A stretch of DNA of 64,000 bases from Moritella sp. (GTDB lineage: Bacteria; Pseudomonadota; Gammaproteobacteria; Enterobacterales; Moritellaceae), in contig NZ_JABSQR010000006.1 in the NCBI RefSeq assembly GCF_013215705.1, positions 62,001-126,000 of the forward strand, read 5' to 3'. Positions 29,787 through 39,447 of this stretch are shown here, one piece after another. The notes below the pieces were generated by a model. The model made no database searches. It was given only the letters and a program-made list of their open reading frames with translations, and was not told the DNA's origin. The position numbers and the translations under genes were made by a program. The stretch's first letter is position 1; each line of letters begins with the position of its first letter.

Positions 29787-30542
29787 ATGAAACGCTTTAT
29801 TACAATAATGTTAACTCTACAGATTTGTCTTGCTAGCTTTACTGTTCATGCTGAATCTATTAATTATTATGTCATTGCCAAACAAGCAATGCCATTTCAA
29901 ATCATAAGCAACAATAATCAGCATTCCGGTATGGTTTCAGATATTGTATCCAGTGTCTTTGCTGAAAAATATACTGTTAATTATCACACCTATCCGTTCA
30001 ACAGAATGATCTTAGAATTGGAATCTGGTGGTGAAAAAAACTGGATAACTTATGGCAGTCCAAATTGGGGGGGAGTGCAAGCAGCGAACTTATCTGACAT
30101 ATCTATTTATACCGTGAGTCACAGTATATTGACTCATGCTAAATCTGACTTTGTGTTCCGTGATTTTAAAGACATAAACGACAAAATTTTTATATTACTC
30201 AATGGTTTTGATTACCCGAGCTTACAACCTTTTATTGATAGTAGCGAAATTAAAGAATTACGAGTGAACGATTATGCAGCCGCCTTTCGTATCTTAGATA
30301 GAATGCCGCAAGATGCTGTATTTGTTGAAATGACATCACGCATTAAATATAATCTTAAGCTGCTTTCAAGGAACCTAAAGGATTATAAGCTACAAGACTT
30401 TTCTGCATTGATTCCAAGTTATCCTATCTACTTAGCACTCGACCCAAATATGGATGGCGATATCCAAAAATTTATTAATCAGCAATTATTATTATTATCG
30501 AATTCAGGTACTTTGACAGAAATTATTAATCGCTATATTTAA
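29787..30542 (+). CDS. Periplasmic solute-binding protein (SBP family 3-like)
   Basis: 251 residues with a signal peptide ending VHA-ES near residue 22. The mature protein has the two-lobe SBP_bac_3 look: YYVIAKQAMPFQI at the start, GMVSDIVSSVF (usual G-x-x-x-D-h segment) and the C-terminal LTEIINRYI. No transporter permease or ATPase gene is adjacent. Its only partner is the divergent hybrid kinase, so it may act as a ligand sensor rather than in import (inference). The ligand cannot be read from the sequence. Confidence 0.8.
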   Translation: MKRFITIMLTLQICLASFTVHAESINYYVIAKQAMPFQIISNNNQHSGMVSDIVSSVFAEKYTVNYHTYPFNRMILELESGGEKNWITYGSPNWGGVQAANLSDISIYTVSHSILTHAKSDFVFRDFKDINDKIFILLNGFDYPSLQPFIDSSEIKELRVNDYAAAFRILDRMPQDAVFVEMTSRIKYNLKLLSRNLKDYKLQDFSALIPSYPIYLALDPNMDGDIQKFINQQLLLLSNSGTLTEIINRYI

Positions 30543-30613
30543 TACCATAACACCGGTAAATAAGTCGTCAACTTAGTTATCGGTGTATGTAAACCTATTC
30601 TGACGTATCACAT

Positions 30614-31666
30614 TCAATTAATAAAATTAGATTCAAACATATGCCCTAGCTTGTTCGCCTTGGTTTTAAGGTAACCTGCATTATGCGGGTTATGACCTTC
30701 TTGTAACGGCACGCGTTCGGCAATACTAATACCCGCTTTCATTAATGCATCTACCTTACGCGGATTATTGGTCATTAAATTAACCGTATTTATATTCAAA
30801 TAACCTAACATACCTTGGCAAAACGTATAATCTCGCATATCCGCCGCAAATCCTAAGCGTTCGTTTGCTTCGACAGTATCGGCACCGTCATCTTGTAAGT
30901 GATAAGCTCTGATCTTATTCAGCAAACCAATACCACGGCCTTCTTGACGCAGGTAAAAAATCACCCCACTGCCTTTGGCGACAATATTTTTCATTGCTTT
31001 TGCTAACTGAAAACCACAATCACAACGCGCACTGAATAGCGCATCCCCAGTCAAGCATTCCGAATGTAAACGGATTAATACCGGTTTACTGGTATCAAGC
31101 TGACCATAAACTAAGGCTAAGTGCTCTTTACCCGTGGCGTGTTCGATAAAACCATTCATCTGAAATGTGCCAAATTCGGTCGGTAACTTTGCACTATCAA
31201 CATAACTGACAAGATTATACGGCGCTTGTGATGCTAACAGATGACGTACATCCATTAATATTTTACCCAGCTCATTACGGCCGAGACCATCACCACCGTC
31301 GCCCCAATACGCGTCTTTATGCGAATGTTCTGTTAATACTTGTTCACCTGTCGCAACAAGTTGGTAGGCATAAAATGGATTCTGACTAAATTTTGCCATC
31401 ACGACATCACGCATTACACCGTCACGTACTGCCATCCAGTCCGATTTTACCAATTGTGCATACTCTCGACTTAAACTAAAAGCTTCATCTGGTGTAGTAG
31501 CGGTGCGAATGAAACCTTGTAATTGCGGATCATTGAATTTCTGCGCTTGATAAAAATGCTCACTGCTCGGCCATACAACGCCGTCTATCCTAACTGCTGC
31601 TAGCGCAAAATTAGACAGAAAACCAAATTCATCATTCGGTTCATAAAACTGTATTTCATCTATCAT
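30614..31666 (-). CDS. NADAR (YbiA-like) - GTP cyclohydrolase II fusion
   Basis: 350 residues with two domains. Residues 1-145 form a NADAR/YbiA domain ([37 protein letters not shown]), known to hydrolyse the N-glycosidic bond of reactive early riboflavin intermediates. Residues about 150-350 form RibA, with zinc cysteines in [35 protein letters not shown] and [10 protein letters not shown]; RibA opens the GTP ring in the first committed step of riboflavin synthesis. The fusion couples synthesis to disposal of a damaging intermediate. GGAG eight bases before the ATG. Similar fusions have been described in Vibrio. Confidence 0.95.
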   Translation of the reverse strand: MIDEIQFYEPNDEFGFLSNFALAAVRIDGVVWPSSEHFYQAQKFNDPQLQGFIRTATTPDEAFSLSREYAQLVKSDWMAVRDGVMRDVVMAKFSQNPFYAYQLVATGEQVLTEHSHKDAYWGDGGDGLGRNELGKILMDVRHLLASQAPYNLVSYVDSAKLPTEFGTFQMNGFIEHATGKEHLALVYGQLDTSKPVLIRLHSECLTGDALFSARCDCGFQLAKAMKNIVAKGSGVIFYLRQEGRGIGLLNKIRAYHLQDDGADTVEANERLGFAADMRDYTFCQGMLGYLNINTVNLMTNNPRKVDALMKAGISIAERVPLQEGHNPHNAGYLKTKANKLGHMFESNFIN

Positions 31667-31810
31667 TTACTCTACTCCATGAATATAGATATTAATGAAC
31701 ATCGATATATCAGATATAAATACGTGAATATCATGCATAAAAATGAGTATAGGGCTGATAGTAAGGAATGAGCTATGGCGAGAGCAATAGTGTTACATGC
31801 TTAAAAGTTT

Positions 31811-31844
31811 AGACATTAAAGTTAAAAAATTAACTTTAATGTCT
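31811..31844. repeat. Perfect 15-bp hairpin with AAAA loop
   Basis: AGACATTAAAGTTAA pairs fully with its complement. It lies 40 bp past the cytochrome b561 stop and 145 bp before the NADAR-RibA start. No T-run follows on either strand, so it may be a weak terminator, an mRNA stabiliser or an operator. Confidence 0.6.
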
Positions 31845-31883
31845 GCAAGAATACATTTTATACATTATTTTAAATAGTTAGAC

Positions 31884-32555
31884 CTAATAAAGCAGGTAGC
31901 CTAAATTTTCATGTCCCCATTGCCACCAAATGATCCCAGCAATGCACACAAATATAAGCCAAGCCACCAAGCCATTCATCATTGTAGGCTGTATAATAGA
32001 ATTCACTAACTTATATTCTGCAGCGCCAGTAAACATTGCTTTTACTAGCGGCTGCTTCTTGAATTTATAAGTGCCGATGGCAATGACATGTAAGCCTATT
32101 GCCCAAAGTAGTAAGTCGAAATTAACGCTATGTAACCAGGTCATGAAGCTGACCGTATCTGCAGAAAAATATTGTGCTAATGGACCTTCTGACAAGATAT
32201 CATCACTGGCACTCAGTCCACTGAATAACTGGGTTGCAAGTAAGGCTAAAAACAATAGCACCATGCATGCGCCAGCAGGATTATGACCAAACTTAACCCG
32301 GTCAAATTTGTTTTTATCCGCGAGGTAATCGATTAACGCTTTTGGACTTTTTATAAAATAACTGAATTTAGCCGTATCACTGCCAATAACCCCCCAAATA
32401 AAGCGGGTGATCCAAAGCGCAAGTAATGTGTAGCCAAACACAAAGTGCCATTCCATTTCGCCATTATCAGCGCAATACCACAATGCAAATAACAAGCCCA
32501 CTTGTAACCAGTGATAGCCACGAATAAATCCGTCCCAAACTTTAACCTTAACCAT
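31884..32555 (-). CDS. Cytochrome b561 family diheme membrane protein
   Basis: 223 residues from the ATG at 32555, which has AGAGGG upstream; a longer frame to 32627 is less likely. Four or more membrane spans. The family start VKVWDGFIRGYHWLQVGLLF carries a heme-ligand histidine, and HFVFGY, FGHNPAGACMVLLF, WLHSVNFDLLLWAIGLHV give further candidate ligands. Such proteins pass electrons between quinol and a periplasmic partner. It sits 58 bp after the transporter gene, possibly in one transcript. The partner is unknown. Confidence 0.88.
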   Translation of the reverse strand: MVKVKVWDGFIRGYHWLQVGLLFALWYCADNGEMEWHFVFGYTLLALWITRFIWGVIGSDTAKFSYFIKSPKALIDYLADKNKFDRVKFGHNPAGACMVLLFLALLATQLFSGLSASDDILSEGPLAQYFSADTVSFMTWLHSVNFDLLLWAIGLHVIAIGTYKFKKQPLVKAMFTGAAEYKLVNSIIQPTMMNGLVAWLIFVCIAGIIWWQWGHENLGYLLY

Positions 32556-32613
32556 ACAACCCTCTGTAAATCGTAACGACGTAAATGCCCAGCTCACATT
32601 GAGATAATGTGGG

Positions 32614-33588
32614 CTATTTTCTAACACTTAACCAGACAATAGCAACAATTACCATCGACATACCTACAAAATGGAAAATAGTGAATACTTCATCCAGTAA
32701 AAATACCGCCATTAACTCCGTTAATACTGGGCCGCTGCCCCCCACAATCGAGGTTTGCTCAGGCCCCACTCTAGCAATAGCTTCACTCATTAAAAAAGAA
32801 GGGATCACAGTACAGCCAATCGCTAACCACAGCGATATCCAAAATACAGGCATAGGTATACTTAGATCTGCGACATCGTGCTCAATGGAAAAATGCACAA
32901 AGATCATAAAACTGGCGCCAAACATAGCAATACAGGTAAAAACTAAACTGCCTAATTTCTGGATCTTAGTTTTACTAAATAGCAAATAACAAGCAAACGT
33001 AAAGCACGCAGTTAACACCAATAAAGATCCCGTTATCACACCCTCCCCCTGCTTACCCAAGTCATGATAAAACAGTACAAAAACCCCCGCATAGGCCAAG
33101 ATAAGCGCACCAATCACTTGTCGATTAATGCGGTTACCCAATACCAGCCAGCTGAGGAGCACCACGATTGTTGGGTAGGTAAATAACAATAACCGTTCTA
33201 GCTGTGAGCTAATATAGTTAAGTCCTTGCAGATCAAAATAACTGGACAAGTAATAACCTAAAAGACCAATGCCCATCACCGGCATAAACTGTGCTTTTAT
33301 CGGTAATTTTAATGCAGGTTTTTTTCTTATTATCCACACAAATACGGCGATATAAAAAGGCAGCGACAAGAACATGCGATACGTCATTAACGTGATGCTA
33401 TCGATCCCATATTGATAAGCCAGTTTAATGAAAATACCTTTTGTCGAAAACAAACAGGTAGCAAAAAATGCACACAACAGACCAATTTTATGGGCTGATA
33501 GCTTATTCCGTAAAGCTGAACGAATAGTGCGTTGCTTTGTATTATTGGTCGTACTGGTGCTATTGCTGGTGATAGTAGTCTGTTCCAT
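32614..33588 (-). CDS. EamA/DMT-family transporter
   Basis: 324 residues with about ten membrane spans in two EamA repeats (first begins LLCAFFATCLFSTKGIFIKLAY, second near GSLLVLTACFTFACYLLFSK). A hydrophilic Ser/Thr/Asn-rich N-terminus of 30 residues precedes the first span. The GGAGGGG ribosome site is strong. The family exports or imports small metabolites such as amino acids; the substrate here is unknown. Confidence 0.88.
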   Translation of the reverse strand: MEQTTITSNSTSTTNNTKQRTIRSALRNKLSAHKIGLLCAFFATCLFSTKGIFIKLAYQYGIDSITLMTYRMFLSLPFYIAVFVWIIRKKPALKLPIKAQFMPVMGIGLLGYYLSSYFDLQGLNYISSQLERLLLFTYPTIVVLLSWLVLGNRINRQVIGALILAYAGVFVLFYHDLGKQGEGVITGSLLVLTACFTFACYLLFSKTKIQKLGSLVFTCIAMFGASFMIFVHFSIEHDVADLSIPMPVFWISLWLAIGCTVIPSFLMSEAIARVGPEQTSIVGGSGPVLTELMAVFLLDEVFTIFHFVGMSMVIVAIVWLSVRK

Positions 33589-33937
33589 GACCCCTCCAAG
33601 ATAAAATGAAGGCTAGGAATAAGTAGAATAAAACAGATAGCAGACTACAGATCCCGTAGCCTCGCCAAAATTAGTTAGCTGCTACTCTGGTTTCCAGAAC
33701 AGCCATAATCGAATAATAGAGTAAGCGCGAAAATAAATTGTCATTAGTATTCACCCTTACCTTGATCTAAAGTTAAAATTCATCATGACAGTTACCATAA
33801 TATTGAACAAGCTCATAATTTTGATAAGCAGCGAATCAATATAAATGCTCACTTTAGCGCGAGGGTTAACTTTTATATAGTAAAAATATAGCGATAAACA
33901 GGATAGATTTAATTATGTATTACTCAATAGACGCGGC
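33589..33937. other. 350-bp gap between AraC and DMT transporter genes
   Basis: Contains the promoter region of the DMT transporter and the 3' flank of the AraC-type gene. I saw no open frame with a ribosome site, no strong hairpin and no repeat. Confidence 0.5.
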
Positions 33938-34951
33938 TTAATTTTTATAACGCTGCATTAACTCACCCGGCGTTACAGCAAACTTCTTCTTAAATGCAGT
34001 AACAAAATTTGAGCTATGCTGATATTTAGCTTGGTAAGCCGCTTCAGCGACACAGTTTATCTGACCACTCTTAATACCCGCCATGACATGCTCTAACCTG
34101 CGCTCTTTAATATAAAATGCAATCGTCACTCCAAACTCGGCTTTAAACTTACGCTGCAGACTACTCATACTCATCGCTTGACTATAGGCAAGTTCTGTCA
34201 GATTAATATCATTATGTAATTGCTCTTCCAAATAATTTACCACTAATCCGATCGCTTTATTGTTATGCGGTTTATCATGATTTTCGACTTCTGTATCAGA
34301 GTTTGATAACGAGTTATTCTCAACAAGTAGTTTTAACATTTGCTGTAAAATAAGTGACACTATACGCTCAGCCGAAAATGCAATTTGCCACTCAGGCAAT
34401 TCTTCAATAAAGAAATTATTAATAGCCATAACAACATCAGTGGAAGGCGTCCAATAAAATGCAGCTAAGTGTGTTTGTAGCCGTGCCAGTGGCAACCCTT
34501 GTAATTGACACCCTTGCAATGTGAACCATTCAGGCGTTAAAACTATATGTAATTTTTTAATATGCTGATTTAATTTTAAGGTTCGCGTGAATGGAATACC
34601 ATGCTTAAGTCGTACTGCGACCGCATGGGCTTTTCCTTCTTTGCCCTGTAATTCAAATGCACTATCGCCATAACTAAAATTCAGCTTACCTTCTAACACC
34701 AAACAAATAGATAAACTCTGCCCAGCTCTCCCTAACACTGTTCGACTGTCTTGCTCTAATGTTGAACCACCAAACAATAAGATGCCTGAAGGTAATTTTA
34801 AATTAACCAATTTCCCCTTAATTAAAACCTCATTTTTAATCTTACCTCTATTGATAATTTGGGTGCCATTGACGACTTCCGTCATTGCAATATGCTGCGC
34901 ACCGACAACCACCCCTTTATTTGAACTTTTTCCTGTTTGCTCAATTTTCAT
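33938..34951 (-). CDS. AraC-family transcriptional regulator, PchR-like (iron/siderophore)
   Basis: 337 residues. The N-terminal ligand domain is long and divergent. The C-terminal 100 residues have the double helix-turn-helix, with LAYSQAMSMSSLQRKFKAEF and HSSNFVTAFKKKFAVTPGELMQRY. Siderophore-responsive regulators (PchR, AlcR) share this build. It is divergent from a TonB receptor operon across an interval with a Fur box, so it probably activates that operon when the cognate ferric siderophore is present (inference). Confidence 0.88.
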   Translation of the reverse strand: MKIEQTGKSSNKGVVVGAQHIAMTEVVNGTQIINRGKIKNEVLIKGKLVNLKLPSGILLFGGSTLEQDSRTVLGRAGQSLSICLVLEGKLNFSYGDSAFELQGKEGKAHAVAVRLKHGIPFTRTLKLNQHIKKLHIVLTPEWFTLQGCQLQGLPLARLQTHLAAFYWTPSTDVVMAINNFFIEELPEWQIAFSAERIVSLILQQMLKLLVENNSLSNSDTEVENHDKPHNNKAIGLVVNYLEEQLHNDINLTELAYSQAMSMSSLQRKFKAEFGVTIAFYIKERRLEHVMAGIKSGQINCVAEAAYQAKYQHSSNFVTAFKKKFAVTPGELMQRYKN

Positions 34952-35015
34952 AATTCAACGCCGATTTCGAATAACGCTTTCATCTATTAGTTTGTGTCCA
35001 AAATGCTAACATTAA

Positions 35016-35030
35016 TGAGAATTATTATCA
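35016..35030. promoter_or_regulatory. Fur box between AraC and TonB receptor genes
   Basis: TGAGAATTATTATCA matches the 7-1-7 Fur palindrome TGATAATNATTATCA at all but one base. It lies 75 bp upstream of the receptor start and 65 bp upstream of the araC-type start, so it could repress both. Confidence 0.75.
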
Positions 35031-35090
35031 AAAAGAATAATGATTTATACAACCCAACTTTTTTATTATAAAAACAACAGGATCTCGTTC

Positions 35091-37145
35091 ATGACTTGCA
35101 GTATCCCATCAACAAGTAAAAAATATTTACTGTCTTACCTTACTCGCTGTCTAAAGCTGTCATTATTAATATTGCCAATAAATGTCTATGCAAATATTGA
35201 ATCTACCAATGACGAGCAAGATACGACGAGTACCACCACAGTTTGGGCGACTGAAATTAATAGCTCATCGGTATTTTTAGGGGATGATCAAATAGCCATT
35301 AAACAAGCCGATCATTTATCTGATTTATTAAGGGATACACCAGGGGTCGATGTTGGTGGAACCCACTCAGTCAATCAGCGTATCAATATACGCGGCATGA
35401 ATGAAACAGACTTACAGATCCGATTAGATGGCGCCTCACAGTCAGCAAACATGTTCCATCACATTGGTAATTTAACCTTAAATGCCGATATTTTGAAATC
35501 TGCAGATGTGCAGGTTGGCGCTAACTCAGTGGTGAATGGGGGCATTGGTGGTGCAGTTAGCTTCACCACCAAAAATGCACAAGATCTGTTACAGGCAGAT
35601 GAAGACTTTGGTAGTCGCATAAGCCTGAATTACGGCTCAAATGATTACCAACAAGCATCATTAGCACTTTATGGCCAACTTTCAGAAAAGTTTGATGCCA
35701 TGGTTTATGGCTACATTTATGATAGAAACAATTTCTCTGACGGCGACGGTACGCCAACATTCGGCTCTGACGGCACCATAGGCAACGCCTTATTCAAAAT
35801 CGGATTCGCACCAGATTCCCAGCAACGATTCGACCTTGCTTATGATTTTTATAAAGATAAAGGTGACTATAACCCAAGACCTGACATGGGCTCTTCTGCC
35901 AATGAAGCCCTGTCACAAGCGACCGTAATGCCAACTGAATATATTAGACAGACGCTGAGTTTAAATTACTTATTACAAAAAAATGAAGAGCTGTATTTAA
36001 CCAGTAGCCTCTATCGCAACCACATTGATTTAACCCGTGATGAATCGGGATTAACGATCCGCTGGCCTGGCGATCGATTATCTGAAAACAATGCGAAAAA
36101 TATTAATACCGGATTTAATACCACGGCGATAAGTCAGGTTGAACTTGTGAATATGTACCACAAAATCACTTATGGTATTGATGGTAACGAGCAACAAAGT
36201 ATTAGCCAATACGGTAATGCCGAAAAGACCAAAGAAAAAGCAATCAGTGGTGCAGTATTCGTCGAAGATAGAATCAATATTACTGATAGTTTATCTATCA
36301 CACCCGGTGTTCGCTATGACTACTTTAAACGTAAAGCCGTTACCAGTACCAAAAGTTTTGATGATATAAGCTTTGCACTCGCCGCTGAATATGACATCAC
36401 AGATGGATTCACACTATTTGCGAACAGCAGACAATTGTTCAAAGCACCGCAACTGCTCGAAACCTTTATTAACTATCAAGCGGTGACCTATTTAGATCCT
36501 AATATCAAAGCAGAATCAGGCTTGAACACTGAAGTTGGTTTCCGTTTTGAACATGACTTAGGTGATGGCAGTATCGCCACTAACTTAACGGTATTTAGAA
36601 CTGATATCGACGATTATATCCAAAAAACATATAACCCACAGAACCATGGTTACGATGTTGAAAATATTGGTGATGTGGAATACGAAGGCTTTGAGGCAAG
36701 TATTTTATACCGTATTTATGATTTTGGTGCGCAGCTTACCTACGCCAAATCAGATAACTGGGATAAAACGGCAAACACCCCGATTATTTCTCGAGACTCT
36801 GCACGTAGTACTGATATTGGTGATTCAATCGGACTTAATCTTGATTATGACCTGACGTCATTAGATGTCATCTTGGGTTGGAATTCTCGCTTTATCCTTG
36901 AAGAAGATAACGTCGCTCAAGACCAACCTGTCAAACCAAGCTACGATGTGCATAACTTATATGCGCAATGGTTACCTCGTCAAATTGAAGGGTTAGCGCT
37001 CACCTTTGGCATCGACAATATCTTTAACGAGCAGTATGCGTCTCATGCATCGCGCAGCGGTACCGTTAATCGTGGTCAGCTAATTAACATGACTGACTAT
37101 GAACCCGGTCGAAATGTTAAAGCAACGCTTGCTTATCAATTCTAA
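35091..37145 (+). CDS. TonB-dependent outer-membrane receptor (iron system 1)
   Basis: About 684 residues from the ATG at 35091 (AGGA eight bases before), with a signal peptide ending VYA-NIES. A TonB-box-like TTTVWAT follows. The plug domain has LSDLLRDTPGVDVGG, INIRGMNE and VNGGIGGAVSF; a 22-strand barrel ends ATLAYQF with the usual C-terminal phenylalanine. It resembles heme/hemoglobin and catecholate receptors more than ferrichrome types. It is followed by a binding-protein ABC importer and the DUF2218 gene, so an iron complex is the likely substrate. Confidence 0.93.
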   Translation: MTCSIPSTSKKYLLSYLTRCLKLSLLILPINVYANIESTNDEQDTTSTTTVWATEINSSSVFLGDDQIAIKQADHLSDLLRDTPGVDVGGTHSVNQRINIRGMNETDLQIRLDGASQSANMFHHIGNLTLNADILKSADVQVGANSVVNGGIGGAVSFTTKNAQDLLQADEDFGSRISLNYGSNDYQQASLALYGQLSEKFDAMVYGYIYDRNNFSDGDGTPTFGSDGTIGNALFKIGFAPDSQQRFDLAYDFYKDKGDYNPRPDMGSSANEALSQATVMPTEYIRQTLSLNYLLQKNEELYLTSSLYRNHIDLTRDESGLTIRWPGDRLSENNAKNINTGFNTTAISQVELVNMYHKITYGIDGNEQQSISQYGNAEKTKEKAISGAVFVEDRINITDSLSITPGVRYDYFKRKAVTSTKSFDDISFALAAEYDITDGFTLFANSRQLFKAPQLLETFINYQAVTYLDPNIKAESGLNTEVGFRFEHDLGDGSIATNLTVFRTDIDDYIQKTYNPQNHGYDVENIGDVEYEGFEASILYRIYDFGAQLTYAKSDNWDKTANTPIISRDSARSTDIGDSIGLNLDYDLTSLDVILGWNSRFILEEDNVAQDQPVKPSYDVHNLYAQWLPRQIEGLALTFGIDNIFNEQYASHASRSGTVNRGQLINMTDYEPGRNVKATLAYQF

Positions 37146-37169
37146 CAACTTGTTTATTAAATAAAAAAC

Positions 37170-37209
37170 CTAAAGCCAATAAATGTAGTTATGCATTTAT
37201 TGGCTTTAG
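37170..37209. repeat. 16-bp perfect hairpin between receptor gene and importer genes
   Basis: CTAAAGCCAATAAATG pairs fully with its complement around an 8-nt loop. The stem ends one base before the ribosome site (AAGGA) of the next gene. The T-run is on the minus side, so in the plus direction it is not a standard terminator. It could protect the receptor mRNA end or mask translation of the binding protein. Confidence 0.7.
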
Positions 37210-37222
37210 AAAGGAACTCAAA

Positions 37223-38368
37223 GTGCAATATAATTTAAAAAACCTGTTATATTTCTTCACAATTTTTTCGTGTTTTTCATTATCGGCGATGAATATACAG
37301 GTTACCGACCTGAGTGGCAGAACGGTGAGCGTCCCGCTTGAGCCCCAAAAAATCATACTTGGTGAAAGTCGATTCATTCCTGCTATCGCCATTGTTGAAC
37401 CAGAAATAACATCACGCATCACAGCTATGCTGGCTGACTTTCGTAAGTATGATGCCGATGGATATCAAAAATATCTAACGCAATATCCACACCTCAAAAA
37501 CATTCCTGAAGTGGGTGGTAATGATGCAAGTAGTTTTAGTATCGAAAAAGTGATCGCACTCAAACCTGATTTAGCTATATTTGGTTTAGGGGGACACGGT
37601 CCAGGCTCAAAAAGCGCGCGCGTCATCGCGCAATTAGAAGCCGCAGACATCGCAGTTGTGTTCATCGATTTTAGACGAAAGCCCATGCAAAATACCCTAC
37701 CGAGTATTAGATTACTTGGACAGATATTTAACAATACAGCCAGTGCAGAAATCTTTATCGACGCCTACCAAGCAGAAATGGACAAGGTCACTCAAACACT
37801 TGCGACGATCAACACTCCACCACCAAGCGTATTTTTACATAGCCGCTTAGGGCTTTCTGAAAGTTGTTGCGACTCGATGTCACACGGTATGTTGGGCGAA
37901 ATGGTCACCACCGCTGGGGGAAATAATATTGCTCAAGATTTGCTACCCGGTACCCATGGTATTATTAATTATGAATATTTATTAACTCATCAACCCGATA
38001 TCTATATTGGTACCGCAATTGGTTCTAAAGCCTTTTTTGAACAAGGTGGCAATCGTATCTTTCTTGGCGCGGCAAGTAACAAAGAAAATGCCCAGCAAAC
38101 ATTAGCAAGTGCGATCACCAGCTATAAATTACACTACTTAAAAGCCGTACAACAAGGCAATGCTTATGGCATTTGGCACCACTTTTATAATTCGCCATTT
38201 AATGTTGTCGCAGTCCAACAAATGGCAAAATGGTTTTATCCTCAAGCATTCAAAGATCTGGATCCAGAACTCACGTTAAAACGCCTGTATGCCCAATTCC
38301 AACCGATAGAATATAGCGGGCAATATTGGGTTGAGCTGAAACACAATAGCGCGAAGGACCTGTTATGA
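37223..38368 (+). CDS. Iron-siderophore/heme ABC transporter substrate-binding protein
   Basis: 381 residues from a GTG with AAGGA seven bases upstream; N-terminal signal peptide ends SLSAM near 22. A class III (FecB/BtuF-type) binding protein: VTDLSGRTVSVPLEPQKIIL at the N-terminus and ALKPDLAIFG mid-protein. It is longer than typical (about 300), with extra segments including ESCCDSMSHGM. It delivers the iron complex to the following permease. The stop overlaps the permease start (ATGA). Confidence 0.9.
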   Translation: MQYNLKNLLYFFTIFSCFSLSAMNIQVTDLSGRTVSVPLEPQKIILGESRFIPAIAIVEPEITSRITAMLADFRKYDADGYQKYLTQYPHLKNIPEVGGNDASSFSIEKVIALKPDLAIFGLGGHGPGSKSARVIAQLEAADIAVVFIDFRRKPMQNTLPSIRLLGQIFNNTASAEIFIDAYQAEMDKVTQTLATINTPPPSVFLHSRLGLSESCCDSMSHGMLGEMVTTAGGNNIAQDLLPGTHGIINYEYLLTHQPDIYIGTAIGSKAFFEQGGNRIFLGAASNKENAQQTLASAITSYKLHYLKAVQQGNAYGIWHHFYNSPFNVVAVQQMAKWFYPQAFKDLDPELTLKRLYAQFQPIEYSGQYWVELKHNSAKDLL

Positions 38369-39447
38369 GCTTATCATCAACACAAGCCATTAACTCAGAC
38401 GATAGTTCGCCAATACCATTACAACAGGAGTATAACCAGCAAATACGTCGAAAGTGGCTATTACTTGGTAGTTTATTGGTCTTCACCCTGTTCGTTTTAC
38501 TGTTTGATTTAAGTAGTGGTCCCGCAGAGATGGGACTAGATACGGTATTATCTGTTTTATTTGATCAGCAACAAGCAGACCTCTATCAACAAGTCATTGT
38601 TTGGGAGGTTCGGTTACCTTATTCCCTTATGGCGATAGTGGTCGGTGCTTGCTTAGGGCTCGCAGGGGCTGAAATGCAAACGGCGTTAAACAATCCTTTA
38701 GCGAGTCCTTTTACATTAGGTATTTCTGCCGCCGCAACATTAGGCGCAGCCATTGTAGTGGTGTTTAATCTACAAATACCGGGAATTTCAAATCAATACC
38801 TATTACCTATCATGGCGTTTGTTTTTTCACTATTGGCAACCATGATCATCTTGCTTGTGATCCGCTACATTAACGCCAATATCAGCACTATTGTCTTGTT
38901 TGGTATATCACTATTTTTTGCTTTGAACGCTGCGGTGTCCTTTCTACAATTCTTAAGTGACGATAATGCACTACAACAAATTGTATTCTGGACAATGGGT
39001 TCGCTTAGTCGTGCAAGCTGGCTAACAGTTATCATTGTCTCCGTGTGTTTATGCATATGTTTACCGCTTGCACTGCGTAACGTCGCGGCAATGACGTTAT
39101 TACGCTGCGGCGAACAGCATGCACAAGCCAATGGGGTTGATGTCAGTAAGCTGCGTTATGGCATTATGATCCGCGTCTCATTACTTACGGCAATTTCGAT
39201 TTGCTTTGTCGGTGAGATTGGCTTTATTGGTCTGATTGCGCCGCATATTGCACGCTTACTAGTGGGTGAAGATCATACTTTCTTTCTGCCCATGAGTGCG
39301 ATCTCTGGCGCGTTATTAATGTCCTTTGCATCCATTGCCAGTAAAGTACTTATTAGTGGTGTTGTGCTGCCTATTAGCATCGTCACCTCCATTGTAGGCA
39401 TTCCCTTATTCATCACTTTAATCTTATCGCGTCAGAGTCGTTTATGA
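38365..39447 (+). CDS. FecCD-type iron ABC transporter permease
   Basis: 360 residues with about ten spans. An N-terminal hydrophilic stretch of 30 residues precedes the first. RLPYSLMAIVVGACLGLAGA is the conserved family start and GEIGFIGLIAPHIARLLVGEDH is the EAA-like cytoplasmic loop that contacts the ATPase. A single permease gene implies a homodimer. It is coupled to both neighbours by ATGA overlaps. Confidence 0.95.
   Translation: MSLSSTQAINSDDSSPIPLQQEYNQQIRRKWLLLGSLLVFTLFVLLFDLSSGPAEMGLDTVLSVLFDQQQADLYQQVIVWEVRLPYSLMAIVVGACLGLAGAEMQTALNNPLASPFTLGISAAATLGAAIVVVFNLQIPGISNQYLLPIMAFVFSLLATMIILLVIRYINANISTIVLFGISLFFALNAAVSFLQFLSDDNALQQIVFWTMGSLSRASWLTVIIVSVCLCICLPLALRNVAAMTLLRCGEQHAQANGVDVSKLRYGIMIRVSLLTAISICFVGEIGFIGLIAPHIARLLVGEDHTFFLPMSAISGALLMSFASIASKVLISGVVLPISIVTSIVGIPLFITLILSRQSRL

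Noticed and set aside
31811-31844. Hairpin as a standard terminator of the cytochrome b561 gene
   Set aside because: The stem is perfect but AT-rich and no T-run follows on either strand; recorded as a repeat instead.
37170-37209. Hairpin after the first TonB receptor read as a plus-strand terminator
   Set aside because: The T-run is on the opposite strand and the next gene's ribosome site follows immediately, so full termination is unlikely.
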